Shown here: one piece after another, positions 1 to 10,200 of the stretch | Numbering within the stretch: the first letter of the stretch is position 1 | How the letters are laid out: every line of letters starts with the position of its first letter | DNA from: Rhabdochlamydiaceae bacterium | Lineage (GTDB): Bacteria > Chlamydiota > Chlamydiia > Chlamydiales > Rhabdochlamydiaceae | DNA length: 64,000 nucleotides | NCBI GenBank assembly: GCA_019745395.1 | Contig: JAIETG010000006.1 | Span: forward strand, 1 to 64,000 | Direction of reading: 5' to 3' | Position numbers and translations under genes: made by a program | Notes under the pieces: generated by a model | Database searches by the model: none | What the model was told of the DNA's origin: nothing | What the model saw: the letters and a program-made list of their open reading frames with translations, nothing else

Positions 1-57
1 AGATGGATATATTAAAAAAGAAGAAAGAAAAACAGGAACCTCTAATTTAGGTTGGAC

Positions 58-525
58 CTAAAAGAGGGGCAAGGTCAGAGCTGCTACATTTTTTTGAATT
101 TGACTATAACAGAGCCGAATAACATACGGGACAATATATCTACCAAAAAAATTAGCAACTCTATACCACCCTTGCACAAGTATTTTATTGTAAATCTCAT
201 CTGCGCTTGGAATGCCCAATACTTTTAAATCATCAACAGGATAAGCAATCGTAATAGAATAATGTTCCTGCAGAATCTGTTGTAAGCTGATAGCTGCAGC
301 CTGATGCCCATAGCCACCATGACAAGAAAGAATGAGTACATTTGATTTAGTTTTAGAGCTTTTTTTAGGGCGCGTGATAGAACCATTTGTTGAATTGGTC
401 GCATCTAACTTATTAGCGAATATCGGAAAATTTTGAGAACTAACTGTATCAGATTTTTGCGCAGCATTAACGGTATTATGAAAAGATACAAACTGTGAGC
501 ACACAAAAACAATCGAAAATAACAT
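58..525 (-). pseudogene. Truncated MGDG-synthase-like glycosyltransferase (N-terminal domain only)
   Basis: The 155-aa product starts with a hydrophobic signal-like segment. It then shows SCHGGYGHQAAA, the glycine-rich GxGHxxAA signature of the N-terminal domain of monogalactosyldiacylglycerol synthase / processive diacylglycerol glycosyltransferases (MurG-like GT-B fold). Family members run to about 380-450 aa with a C-terminal UDP-sugar-binding domain. Here the frame stops after roughly 110 residues of homology, so the sugar-donor half is absent and the protein should be inactive as a transferase. An ATG at 525 is preferred over a TTG at 534. The last codons (about 58-80) closely match the terminator region after the gene at 5452-6291, which suggests the 3' end was replaced by recombination. 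It could instead be a short exported protein in its own right. Confidence 0.55.
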
Positions 526-811
526 GGCGCGCAAGGCTACCCCCCAGAATCATATAAATGCATCACAAAACTTTTGATTAACATTTCCATCACAAAAACA
601 ACAACAAAAAAACAATCCATTTATTAATTTTTTTATTCAAAAGTAACACACATCCGCCAATGGTTTAATTCGAAAAATTCACACCTAAATATTTCACAAA
701 AAATAATATGCGAAATTTCCACATAAAAATTTGAAGCGATTATGTGCTTGATAAAAACAGTATAAAAACATAAAAAAAAATCAGAGTAGAATTATTACAC
801 AAGTAGAACTT

Positions 812-2776
812 ATGCGGACCTTGAGCAAAAAAACAAAACAGTCCCGCCTTAAATGGAAAAAGTTTGATTACAATAAAAAACTCAAGATAAATTATGTGTA
901 TTTTGTAATTTATTTTTCTTCTATCGTTTTCATTTACATTTACTATATATCAATAACACCGGCTACATTTTGGTTAAAAGCAACTTGCTATTCAGCCGCC
1001 ATCATAGAGTCTTCCATCGAATCGCTTGCATTAGCTTGGATTGTTGCCACATTTACTAAAAAAAATAGATTTTTTTTCATTTCATTTTTAAGCTGTATCG
1101 TAATTCTATGGTACTTAAGAGTAGTAAACTTTATTATGCTTAGACTCGTAGACGTCTCTATTTGGGAATGCATTTCACGCATATGCCATGACACTTTTCA
1201 AAATTTAGTAGAACTAATAAATAGCGGATGTTTATCAACACCATTAATTATATTCACAACAACAATCGCAATTACAATTTATGCGAATATTCGAGTATTT
1301 TATTTCACGAAAAAATATGCAAAAAAAAAGGTGTTCCCACTTTCTTTTCGACAGTTGAGTTGTTATTGTTTAGTAGGGTTTGCATTGTTAGGAACGCTAG
1401 GGACCTGCAGCTATACAAAAAAAACATCTAGACAATCACCTTATTATGCAAATATGCTTCCTTGGCATGTTTTATTTTTCCCAAAAAAAGAAGAAATCAT
1501 TCAAGTTCCAAATAACTTACATCTGCCTAAAGTAGAGTCCTTAAATTCTATAAACCCAAAATGTTTTTCCCTAAAACACAAACCAGATATATTTCTCTTC
1601 ATTGTTGAAAGTTTAAGAGCTGATTTTATAACAGAAGAAATAGCGCCCTGCCTTGCTCGTTTTCGTGACAACAACTACTCATTCCCGAACGCCCTCTCCA
1701 ATGCGAATGCAACGCAAAATTCTTGGTTTTCTATATTTCATTCTATTTATCCATTTTATTGGAAAAAATTTGCATCTCCCCAATGGAACCAAGGAGGAGT
1801 GCCCTTATTATGGTTGAAAAAAATGGGCTATCAGATCGAGGTTTACTCCGCTTCCAATATTGAGTTTTATCAAATGGATCAGACGCTTTTTGGAGAAAAC
1901 AGACAATTGACAAATTCCACACATCCATTCTTCTTTACTAAATCCTGTTTACCTGCAGATAAAGATCAACTCATGATACAAAGTTTGTGTGAAAATCTTC
2001 GGTCAAGTAAGCAAAAAGAAGGAAGACTATTTCTTATCTTTTTAGATGGAACACATTTCCCCTATAGTTGGCCTATAGAGCATAAAAAATTTTTCTCCCC
2101 AACTCATAAGAACATCAACTCTTTTGGAGATCCACCTTTCCTTTTTTCTATGATGAAACACATTGTTTCGCAGAGTTCTCCAGATTTGGTCAAAGGATAC
2201 TACAAAAATTCTGTACATGCGGTAGATAATCTTTTTAAAAATTTCCAAGACACTCTGATTCAATTAGGAAAATGGAAAAATGCGGTGATTGTTTTTACAG
2301 GGGATCATGGAGAAGAATTTAATGAATCTGGAACCCTATTACATGGATCACATTTAAACACACCGTCACTCCAAGTTCCTTTGTATTTCAAATTAGGTAA
2401 AGGCTTTAAAGGAACCATCTCTGATAACAAGAGAAAAGCTTCTCATGTAGATATCTTTCCCACATTACTACATCACCTAACAGGAGAAAATCCTGGAAAT
2501 TCTTACTTTCAAGGATCAAGCCTTCTAGCTCCGTCTCCACAGGACTACATTGTAGGAGTCCGAAGTTATTCTAATCTTACCCCTTACCAATTTTTTATCC
2601 AAAGGGGGGCATATCGAACTCTGCTTGAGTTTACTCAGCCCAATGACATTTTCCACAATCGTGAGCTCAAAGTTCACTGCATTTTAAATGAAAAGGATGA
2701 AGAAATCCCTTTTGCTCCTATATTTTTTCAGGAGCACTTTGATCCCGCTTTAAATCAACTATTTCCCCCTCAGTAG
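812..2776 (+). CDS. Membrane-anchored sulfatase/LTA-synthase-like phosphotransferase (PF00884 type)
   Basis: The 654-aa protein has about five transmembrane segments in residues 25-205, followed by a large soluble domain. In that domain IVESLRADF supplies the metal-binding Glu, NATQNSWFS the likely catalytic Thr, and FTGDHGEEF the Asp-His metal ligands. This is the alkaline-phosphatase-superfamily layout of LtaS, EptA and YejM-type enzymes, which move or hydrolyse phospho-head-groups on envelope glycolipids outside the inner membrane. The substrate cannot be read from sequence. The start is the first ATG in frame, with no clear SD. It stands alone between a truncated glycolipid transferase and two putative glycosyltransferases, so an envelope-sugar or lipid-modifying role is plausible. 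Confidence 0.75.
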   Translation: MRTLSKKTKQSRLKWKKFDYNKKLKINYVYFVIYFSSIVFIYIYYISITPATFWLKATCYSAAIIESSIESLALAWIVATFTKKNRFFFISFLSCIVILWYLRVVNFIMLRLVDVSIWECISRICHDTFQNLVELINSGCLSTPLIIFTTTIAITIYANIRVFYFTKKYAKKKVFPLSFRQLSCYCLVGFALLGTLGTCSYTKKTSRQSPYYANMLPWHVLFFPKKEEIIQVPNNLHLPKVESLNSINPKCFSLKHKPDIFLFIVESLRADFITEEIAPCLARFRDNNYSFPNALSNANATQNSWFSIFHSIYPFYWKKFASPQWNQGGVPLLWLKKMGYQIEVYSASNIEFYQMDQTLFGENRQLTNSTHPFFFTKSCLPADKDQLMIQSLCENLRSSKQKEGRLFLIFLDGTHFPYSWPIEHKKFFSPTHKNINSFGDPPFLFSMMKHIVSQSSPDLVKGYYKNSVHAVDNLFKNFQDTLIQLGKWKNAVIVFTGDHGEEFNESGTLLHGSHLNTPSLQVPLYFKLGKGFKGTISDNKRKASHVDIFPTLLHHLTGENPGNSYFQGSSLLAPSPQDYIVGVRSYSNLTPYQFFIQRGAYRTLLEFTQPNDIFHNRELKVHCILNEKDEEIPFAPIFFQEHFDPALNQLFPPQ

Positions 2777-2927
2777 TAAAACTACGAGAAAGATATCAAA
2801 ATTCATCGACAGACGGCGATGACACCTCGTCATTTAGGGCTGACCGTTACACATATTACGCATCTAAAATTGAAAGCTTTACTTTAGGATTAAAGCACAA
2901 TAGAATGTAAAATGATTGAAAAGCTTC

Positions 2928-4073
2928 CTATTCGCTTATTAAGGCTAAACCCATCAATCTCTTTTTAGTCATTTGTTCATGAGACCTAGAGCCAAGGGCA
3001 TTCATATTAGAGTCAGTTTTTTTTGGGAAAAACACCTCTTTAAAAGCCTCTACTACTAGATCTAATGTATTGGGAGGGCCTTGATGCCCACTCAAAAGAA
3101 TAAGATTAGGATTAATATAAAATCTACCATATCCTTTTTCTGCCATAGCATGATGTAGACAAACATGCTCACAAGTCTGTCCAGAATACCAACATCCCTT
3201 CAGGCTCTTTATTTTATATATCCCCATACCTCCAAAGGCTGAACTCACAGGAAGTAATGGATCCCCCTTTTTTACTAGAACATAATCCCAAAAATTTACC
3301 TTCAGATAATTTTTACTTATATCAGCTTTAGAAATAATCCCATCACCCACCTTAGCATAGGCAGTGAGATCATACATGGCATACAATAGCCCGCAAGACC
3401 ATGGAATTGTATGTATTCCGTAAGCAAACATTCCATCCCAATCTGGATATGCAAAACTGGATGCTAAACCATCAAGACTCCACGGACCTTTAAGATCCAT
3501 ATCAATGGTAATCATGTAATCAAACTTTTTATAATGTTTATATACATAGGCAAGATAACGATTGCGAAAATCCGCCATTCGTTCAAAACGATTACGGTTG
3601 AGAGTTCCCTCTGCATAGGCAGATAGAAAATTCAATTTACAACTAGGAATTTTACAATCAATCAAACGGACTTTTACATTACGTTTTTGCCATGCAGAGA
3701 GTACAGATCGGGTCTCATCATCACTATCGTTTTCAAATAACACCACACGATAATCTTTAAACAATCCACCCGTTTCTTCAATACGTCGCTCTATATGCTC
3801 TAAAGATGTAGCACAATTGCGCGCTAAACCACAGATAACAACGCGAGAATTTTTCATCGAAGCATATCCGGAGTTTACTAGATCTACGTATTGGGCTTTA
3901 CGATTTGGGCTGCAGGGGAATTTTTGTTCAGAAAAAGGGCCGTCATACATTTCAGGATGAAAAAACTGATGCAAACTTTCATTGTGATAAACCATGCGGT
4001 ATTGCTCAAATAATGCAAAACCTAACCACACACAAAAAACTGTTATTAATGATGTTTTCACAAATTTATTCAT
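2928..4073 (-). CDS. Type II membrane glycosyltransferase, CAP59/GT69-like (copy 1)
   Basis: The 381-aa protein has an N-terminal membrane anchor (about residues 5-22). A globular domain follows with VVICGLARN, a VLFENDSDDETR block, RMADFRNRYLAYV and an acidic IDMDLKGPW motif. The order and spacing resemble the GT-A-like CAP59/GT69 mannosyltransferase family, where the acidic motif would bind nucleotide-sugar and metal. Cysteines and histidines in CEHVCLHHAM near the C-terminus are shared with its tandem paralogue. An upstream TTG (4094) would add seven residues, but the ATG at 4073 aligns with the paralogue's start and is preferred. The donor and acceptor are unknown. Family assignment is from motif recall, not a search. 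Confidence 0.6.
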   Translation of the reverse strand: MNKFVKTSLITVFCVWLGFALFEQYRMVYHNESLHQFFHPEMYDGPFSEQKFPCSPNRKAQYVDLVNSGYASMKNSRVVICGLARNCATSLEHIERRIEETGGLFKDYRVVLFENDSDDETRSVLSAWQKRNVKVRLIDCKIPSCKLNFLSAYAEGTLNRNRFERMADFRNRYLAYVYKHYKKFDYMITIDMDLKGPWSLDGLASSFAYPDWDGMFAYGIHTIPWSCGLLYAMYDLTAYAKVGDGIISKADISKNYLKVNFWDYVLVKKGDPLLPVSSAFGGMGIYKIKSLKGCWYSGQTCEHVCLHHAMAEKGYGRFYINPNLILLSGHQGPPNTLDLVVEAFKEVFFPKKTDSNMNALGSRSHEQMTKKRLMGLALISE

Positions 4074-4206
4074 AGAAAATAACTCAAAACCCAATTTTCG
4101 TTAAACACTTGAAACAAAAACAAGCAATACATCAATACAATTTTCAAATCAATAAATATAGAGAAAACAAAAACATTCGAATTTACATGTATAATTATTA
4201 CATTTT

Positions 4207-5250
4207 CTATTTCTGAAAAAGTGCCTGAAAATTTTCAGGAGGGGGGCCTTGAGATCCGCTCAAGAGAATAAGACTCGGATTAATATAAAACTCACCATGT
4301 CCTTTTTCAGACATGACATTATGCAAAGAAACATGTTCGCAGGTTCGTCCGTCATACCAACTTCCTTGAAGGCTCTTTATTTTATAGATCGCCATACCTC
4401 CAAAAGCAGAGCTTACCGGAAACAATGGGTCTCCTTTTTTCACAAAAAGATAATCCCAAAAATTCAACTGTAGATAATTTTTACCCACATCTGTAGCCGA
4501 GATCAAACGATCTGTAGGATCGCCCTTCTTTACGTAGGCTGCCATATCGTACATATTATAGAGTAACCCGCAGGTTAATGGCGTTGTGTGCAATCCGCAC
4601 GCGAATATTCCATCCCAATTTGAGAATCCAAAACTAGAAGCTAAGCCATCGAGACTCCAAGGGCCCTTAAGGTCCATGTCAACAACTATCAAATAATCAA
4701 ACTTTTTATAATGTCGGTTCACATAAGCAAGATACTGATTCCGAAAATTAGCCATTCGCTCAAAGCGATTAGGGCTACATCCGCCCTCCACGTATGCAGT
4801 AGGGGATCCAAATTTACAGTCGGGAATTTTACATTCGATCAGATGTACTTTAGAATTACGCTTTTGCCACTGCTTCAATACAAGTCGAGTAGTATCCTTG
4901 CTGTCATTTTCAAATAGGACCACACGATAATCTTTAAATAAAGAACCAGTTTCTTCAACGCGCCTTTCTATGCACTCAAGAGATGTTGCACAATTGCGAG
5001 CCAATCCACAGATGACAACGCGGGATTGTTTCATATTGGCATATCCTGCGTTAACTAAATGAGAGTATTCAATTTTACGTTTTTTACTGCAGGGGAATTT
5101 ATATTCAGGAAATTCACCTTCATAAATTTCAGGGAAAAAAAATTGGTGCAAATCTTCCTTATAAGAAAATAACAGCCAATGTTCAAATGCAGAACAACTC
5201 AACCATGCACAAAAAACTGTTAAAACGGATATTTTCACCCACCGACGCAT
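4207..5250 (-). CDS. Type II membrane glycosyltransferase, CAP59/GT69-like (copy 2)
   Basis: This 347-aa protein is the upstream tandem paralogue of the gene at 2928-4073. It is alignable over nearly its whole length: N-terminal anchor, VVICGLARNCATSLE, VLFENDSKDTTR, a VVDMDLKGPWSLDGL block and a conserved GQTCEHV/GRTCEHV region. It ends about 30 residues earlier than copy 1, stopping shortly after the shared LLSG motif. The ATG at 5250 has a good SD (AGAGGGTG about seven bases upstream). A gap of about 130 AT-rich bases separates the copies. They may be one operon, but the gap leaves room for a separate promoter. Function is inferred only from the GT-A-like motifs. Confidence 0.6.
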   Translation of the reverse strand: MRRWVKISVLTVFCAWLSCSAFEHWLLFSYKEDLHQFFFPEIYEGEFPEYKFPCSKKRKIEYSHLVNAGYANMKQSRVVICGLARNCATSLECIERRVEETGSLFKDYRVVLFENDSKDTTRLVLKQWQKRNSKVHLIECKIPDCKFGSPTAYVEGGCSPNRFERMANFRNQYLAYVNRHYKKFDYLIVVDMDLKGPWSLDGLASSFGFSNWDGIFACGLHTTPLTCGLLYNMYDMAAYVKKGDPTDRLISATDVGKNYLQLNFWDYLFVKKGDPLFPVSSAFGGMAIYKIKSLQGSWYDGRTCEHVSLHNVMSEKGHGEFYINPSLILLSGSQGPPPENFQALFQK

Positions 5251-5402
5251 AAGAACACCCTCTGAGATTGCTTATTACAAAAGCACTCTTTACAAGTTTC
5301 GTTATACAGTAAATTCCATTTTCTTCAAGACATCTCCTAAGATAATTATTCTCCTCAATGAGATTACGAATAAAATAAGAAGTTGTAATTTAAAATAATC
5401 CT

Positions 5403-5430
5403 AAAAGAGAGGCAAGGTCAAAGGCCTCTC
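5403..5430 (-). terminator. Rho-independent terminator after the 5452-6291 gene
   Basis: Read on the minus strand, GAGAGGC and GCCTCTC form a 7-bp stem with a 10-base loop, followed directly by TTTT. It lies about 20 bases beyond the stop of the minus-strand gene. Much of the sequence recurs at about 57-80, at the end of the truncated MGDG-synthase-like gene. Confidence 0.65.
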
Positions 5431-5451
5431 AATTTGAATCAAAGGTAACCA

Positions 5452-6291
5452 CTATTTGAGGCTTGAGGAAGGTGAACCCCATTCTTGCATAAACAATGAA
5501 CGTATAGCTTCTCTATGGATTTTTTGATCTTTTCTAACGTCCTGATCAAACTTCAATAGTTTACTAAAAGATGTCAAAAACAGAAAACCACCAAAGACCA
5601 TCTTTGCAACGTCCTTGATTTTTTTTGAATTAACGGCGGTAATTCCTCCGGTAACAAGCATAGCTGATCCTGTTAGCAGATTATTTGCACCGCGTTTATG
5701 TGTAATCCAAGCGGCTGTCAAAGCGCTAAAAACCGGAACGACAAATGTGCAAATTTTACGTGCTGTCTGTGATTCAAAAACAGAAAAAGGGCTCAGGAAT
5801 TGATTCGTCATCAGATCACAAGCAATCCGATAATTCAACTCATTGCCATTTAATACATTTTTATATTTTTCCAAGCTTTCTGAAAGTTTCCCCTTATACT
5901 CAGTAAATATTTTTTTTCTTTCCGAAAATTCTTTATCTTTTTCAGTTTTTAGAGAAGCGTTGTTCATTTTTTCAATAAATTCATCAATCTGTTTATACAT
6001 CAATTGATGTTCTGGGGTCATTTTGTCTTTGGTCAAGTTACAAGCTAAAAAATCAATTGGAAAGACTTGAAGTTCGCCTGGTACTATCTCTGTCTTCCAC
6101 GAGCTGACAATAATTTTTTTAGGAGGAGAGAGTCTATATCTATTACAGACATCTCTAACTCTCTTATCAAAAGCTTGCTCTAATGAGCTTTGAGTACAAG
6201 TAGCAAGATATTTCTTACTGAATAAACCATTATTTTTAATAGCATCCCAATCTCTAGAAGATACTTCATTAAAAAACTGCATAGAACTCAT
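5452..6291 (-). CDS. Unknown membrane protein, possible inclusion/host-interaction protein
   Basis: I do not recognise this 279-aa protein. Residues 1-150 are polar and lysine-rich with a coiled-coil-like stretch around 100-145. Two or more hydrophobic segments lie around 183-245, followed by a basic tail. There is no signal peptide. A soluble N-terminus with a paired hydrophobic C-terminal region is loosely like chlamydial inclusion-membrane or other type III-exported proteins, but this is weak evidence. The gene is divergent from an M48 protease. Both genes begin with the same TGAGTTCTATG string around the start, so the start could be either ATG of that string (6291 or 6282). Confidence 0.55.
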   Translation of the reverse strand: MSSMQFFNEVSSRDWDAIKNNGLFSKKYLATCTQSSLEQAFDKRVRDVCNRYRLSPPKKIIVSSWKTEIVPGELQVFPIDFLACNLTKDKMTPEHQLMYKQIDEFIEKMNNASLKTEKDKEFSERKKIFTEYKGKLSESLEKYKNVLNGNELNYRIACDLMTNQFLSPFSVFESQTARKICTFVVPVFSALTAAWITHKRGANNLLTGSAMLVTGGITAVNSKKIKDVAKMVFGGFLFLTSFSKLLKFDQDVRKDQKIHREAIRSLFMQEWGSPSSSLK

Positions 6292-6375
6292 TTAGCACAC
6301 CAAAATTAAAAAACATTAAATAATGAAATAAACTATAAAACAAAAACACATTTCACTGCAATTGAATTGAGTTCT

Positions 6376-7251
6376 ATGATAAAATTAACACATCAAAACA
6401 AAAATAGAATAAAAGCAATGAGCTTTATTGTCCAATTTCCTTCCGTTAAAACATTAGTACTAGCTAAAATTTCTTATGATCTTTGTACAAACGCATATTC
6501 CCTCTATAAAAATACAAACCTGAAAGAATCTCTCGAAGAACAAACCCCTAATGAATCCAAGATTTTAGAAAAATTAAAACCATGTTTAGTTCAATCTGGA
6601 ATTCGAACAGACCTTAAAATTAAGGAAAGCATCACAAACAAAATTTGTGCTGCCGGAGGGAATTCGCCTATTTCGCAAAATGCCACCATCCACACTTCTG
6701 CAAATTTTCATCAGATGGATCCTAAAGCTTCTTTTTTTGTTCTCAAACATGAAATTGCTCATATAAAACACAATGACGCTATTGCAATTCTTGCACTACA
6801 CTTCATCTTAATGTTGGGGAATCTTGTAATGATCTCTACTATTCCAGAATCCCGTGTCGCAAGAATTATTACCTTATGGGTAACGTTTCCTTTCCTTAGA
6901 GGAATTGCAAAGAATGGCTATCGATACTTCCGAGAAGGGAAAGCTGATGACTTTGCTATCAAAAACAGTTCTATCGAAGAGTTACAAGGTGGAAGGCGTT
7001 TTTTTAAAGCTATGCAACAAATCAACTTAGAAGCACATAAAAAAAACCCTATCACAGCCTCTCCGCTAGGAGAAAATCGATTGGACTTAGCGCATCCTTC
7101 CCTGCAAAGCCGAATACAGAAAATAGAACGAGTCTTAAAAAGAGAAAATGTCACCATACATGAGAACAAAGAACAAGAAAAAATTGCAAATCTGAAAGCA
7201 TTCATGCTAGTGAACGAGACCCTTCAAAATCTACAAAACAAGTTGAGCTAA
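6376..7251 (+). CDS. M48-family zinc metalloprotease
   Basis: The product is 291 aa. KHEIAHIKH gives an HExxH zinc/catalytic motif at about residues 125-129. EGKADDFA about 60 residues later supplies the third zinc ligand (Glu187) in the ExxxD arrangement of M48 (HtpX/Ste24/Oma1) proteases. Two hydrophobic stretches between the motifs suggest membrane association. The order of motifs and the hydrophobic spacer fit the family well. An in-frame TTG at 6367 would add MSS, mirroring the start of the divergent neighbour; I chose the ATG at 6376, and neither has a strong SD. A membrane-protein quality-control role or a host-directed role are both possible. The substrate is unknown. Confidence 0.75.
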   Translation: MIKLTHQNKNRIKAMSFIVQFPSVKTLVLAKISYDLCTNAYSLYKNTNLKESLEEQTPNESKILEKLKPCLVQSGIRTDLKIKESITNKICAAGGNSPISQNATIHTSANFHQMDPKASFFVLKHEIAHIKHNDAIAILALHFILMLGNLVMISTIPESRVARIITLWVTFPFLRGIAKNGYRYFREGKADDFAIKNSSIEELQGGRRFFKAMQQINLEAHKKNPITASPLGENRLDLAHPSLQSRIQKIERVLKRENVTIHENKEQEKIANLKAFMLVNETLQNLQNKLS

Positions 7252-7266
7252 GGCTTTTAAACAAAC

Positions 7267-10200
7267 CTACTTTTTTGTAGTGTTCGGAGCAAGAAAACCA
7301 CCATCTACTTCTATAGAGCTTTCCAAAACGCTTCGTTTCGATTTTGGGTCAAAAAAATACGCAGTAGTCCCACGTAAAAAGAAATAAACAACTCCTCCAA
7401 AAAGTGAAGAAAACGCTTTTTTTTCAAAAAGCGCCAAATACTTTTGCAAAGCTGTGGTGTAGATGGAGGCTTGTAGAAAATACCCGCTTTGATTCATGCA
7501 AGCCTCTACATTATTTAAAGAATAATTTTCTTTGGTAGGTCCAAGATAATTCGTCTTCCAATCCAGTATGTAATAACGGCCTTGGTAACGGAAAATCAAA
7601 TCAATAAATCCTTTCAGAAAAGAGGACTGAAACGGGTACAAAAATTCCATTTCCACTCTGATATCACTTGAGGGAATTTGCTCTAAAGAAACTAGCTCGC
7701 CACCAAGGTCCATGGGATGCTTTAACACCTCTTGAATGCAGGCAAATACCTTCTCTTCTTTTCCCTCCAAACAAGAGCCTTTACAAAAGCTCAAGACACT
7801 CGAGAAAAAAGATTCCGAGCTGCGATGTAAATCCGCTTTACATAGATGTTCTAAAATAGCATGTATGACCGTTCCCGTTTCTGCCCCTAAAGGCAAATCT
7901 TCTTCTAAGGGAGGTTCGAGATATTGGCTTTTTCCCTCTTCTTTTTTCCCTTCCATTAAGGAAGAAAAGGAAAGAAGGAACTCATCCGAGGCAATAGATG
8001 GGACTAAAGGAGGGGGGGATAGAAAAGAAACCTTAGGCTTTTCCATAACCGCAGCAGAAATAGAAGATGGCAAAACTACTTCATAAGAGATAGAGGCCCT
8101 TGTTTGCAATTGATCCAAATACGATGTGATACTGTGCAGAGAAAACTGATGAATATTAGCATACACTTTTTCTAAAGAATACTCCTCAAGACCTATAGCC
8201 CCTAGAAGAAGTTCTAAAGGGGCTCCAGATCCTTGGGCTATCTCTTGAGGCTCTTTGGAAATCACGATAGGAACATACACTCTTTCTTTCCCTCGCGTAA
8301 GTGCTACGTATAGCTGACGAAGCTTTTCCGCATCTTTTTCTTCAAGATGTAAACAAAAAGCTTCTTGATCCTGCGAGGCTGCAGCAACTTCTTGGGTATC
8401 ACCTTTCTTTGTAAAGATAAATTCTTCTACTTGCCCATGGCGAGAGCATAGACCGATAGGAAAAACAATAGAAAACTCTAACCCCTTGCTTTTATGTAAA
8501 GTCATTACCTGAACCTTGTCTTCCTCTTCTTCTGAGCACAGTTTTAACGCGTCACTGCTTAAAGGAAGAGATCTTAGCTTTTCCAAGAAATCAAGCAGAA
8601 TTTGAGGGTTATAAAGCCCTTCTGGGCAGTTTTCTAAAAGGATTTGACAAAGTTGACGTAAATCAAAATACAAATGAGGATCTTCTCGAGAAAGCAGATC
8701 TTCTAAAACAGTCTGCTTTGGATTTTGGGAAGGGGAAAAAAGGATGTTTTGAAAAAACACTCCAAATCCTTTTTTACGAAAAGAAGATCCAAGTTCCAGG
8801 AAAAACTCTTTGGCTTTTTGTAGAAGGGGATTTTCTAGAGAACCTTCAATAGCATCCGATGAGTAGCCAAATAAAGCTCCTCCTAAGGATCTTTTTAAAG
8901 CACTAATATCAAAAGCTCTACTTGCTGCGAGCAAAAGATCTTTCATGACTTCGTAAGCAAGGCTTGTAGATACATCTAAGCTTTTTTGCATCTGGCAAGG
9001 AATGCCATACGTTTCAAAAGCTTGTTGCAAACGCATTGCTTGAAAACGATCTTTTACAAGAACTGCCATTTGCTGCAGCGAGTATTTTTTTTCTTTGCGT
9101 AAAGAAATGATTTCTTGTGCCATAAAAGGAAATAAAAACCGCTCTTCAATATCTTCTCGAGGCCATTTCCTTTTAGCTGCCTGCTCATCTTCTATTAAAA
9201 AAAAATGAAGACGCCCCTTGATTTCCCCATCTAAGGCAGAAGGATATAAAGGCTTACTTTGAACACGCCTAACGTCCAATCCTGTTTTTAAAAGAGGAAG
9301 GAGCATCCAAGGAGATGGGAGATTCCACGAAAAAAATTCATTGAGGGCATGGACTAAATGTGGGTGCGATCGGAAATTCGTATCTAAATAAGCTATAGAC
9401 TTATCCCCGAGCAAAGATGCCGCTCTAAGGTAAAGATAGACATCAGCCCTTCGAAACGCATAGATCGATTGCTTAGGATCTCCTACAAGGTATAAAGCTA
9501 GCAACTGATTTGGTTTTTGTAAAAATAGCGTCTCAAAAATAGAAAATTGGGAAGGATCCGTATCTTGGAATTCATCGATAATGACAGATCGAAACTTAGA
9601 TCGTACTTTTTCACAAAAACGCTCATCTTTGAGCAGGGACCCTTGCAGCTCATACACTAAATCATCTGGGCTAAAATGGGAAAGATCTACTCGAGCTTTT
9701 TCATAGTGCATGGAAGCTGCTTTTGCTAAAGAAAGCAGTAATCTGCTGCTATCAGTTACTTCCTCATACAAAGGGACAAAAATCTTTTGGATCTCTAACA
9801 AAAGACCTGGAAGCAAAAGACTATCTTGTTTTTTGCTAGAAGTGGAAAATCGGATCTCTTGTAAAAAAAACTCTTCCTCGCCTAAAAGAAAATCCCATTC
9901 TTCAAAAGAACAGCTTTTTTTCTCGACCCAAGAAAAGAAAGTAAGAGCTTGCTTTTGCGCTTTTTCCATTTGAGAGCGCCTAGATAAAAGAGAAAAATCA
10001 TGCCAAAGATCTTGAGAAGAAACGCTAGGAAGCGACTTGAGAGCGTCATTCCAGAGAAGATAGCTTTCTCTAGCTGTAGGGTAAGTATGGATCTTTTGCC
10101 CTCCTTCCAGACAACGCACCAAAGCATCGCAAAGCTCCTGAATTTCTTTTCCCGTCTTTTGCACGACTCTTTTGAGTTGAGAAAGGCAAATCACATCTAG

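Noticed and set aside
2777-2927. Short inverted segment GATGAC...GTCATT after the sulfatase gene as a terminator
   Set aside because: The stem is only about 5 bp and has no T-run after it.
7668-8086. Plus-strand open frames inside recB
   Set aside because: They are antisense to a well-supported gene, have no SD and no recognisable motifs.
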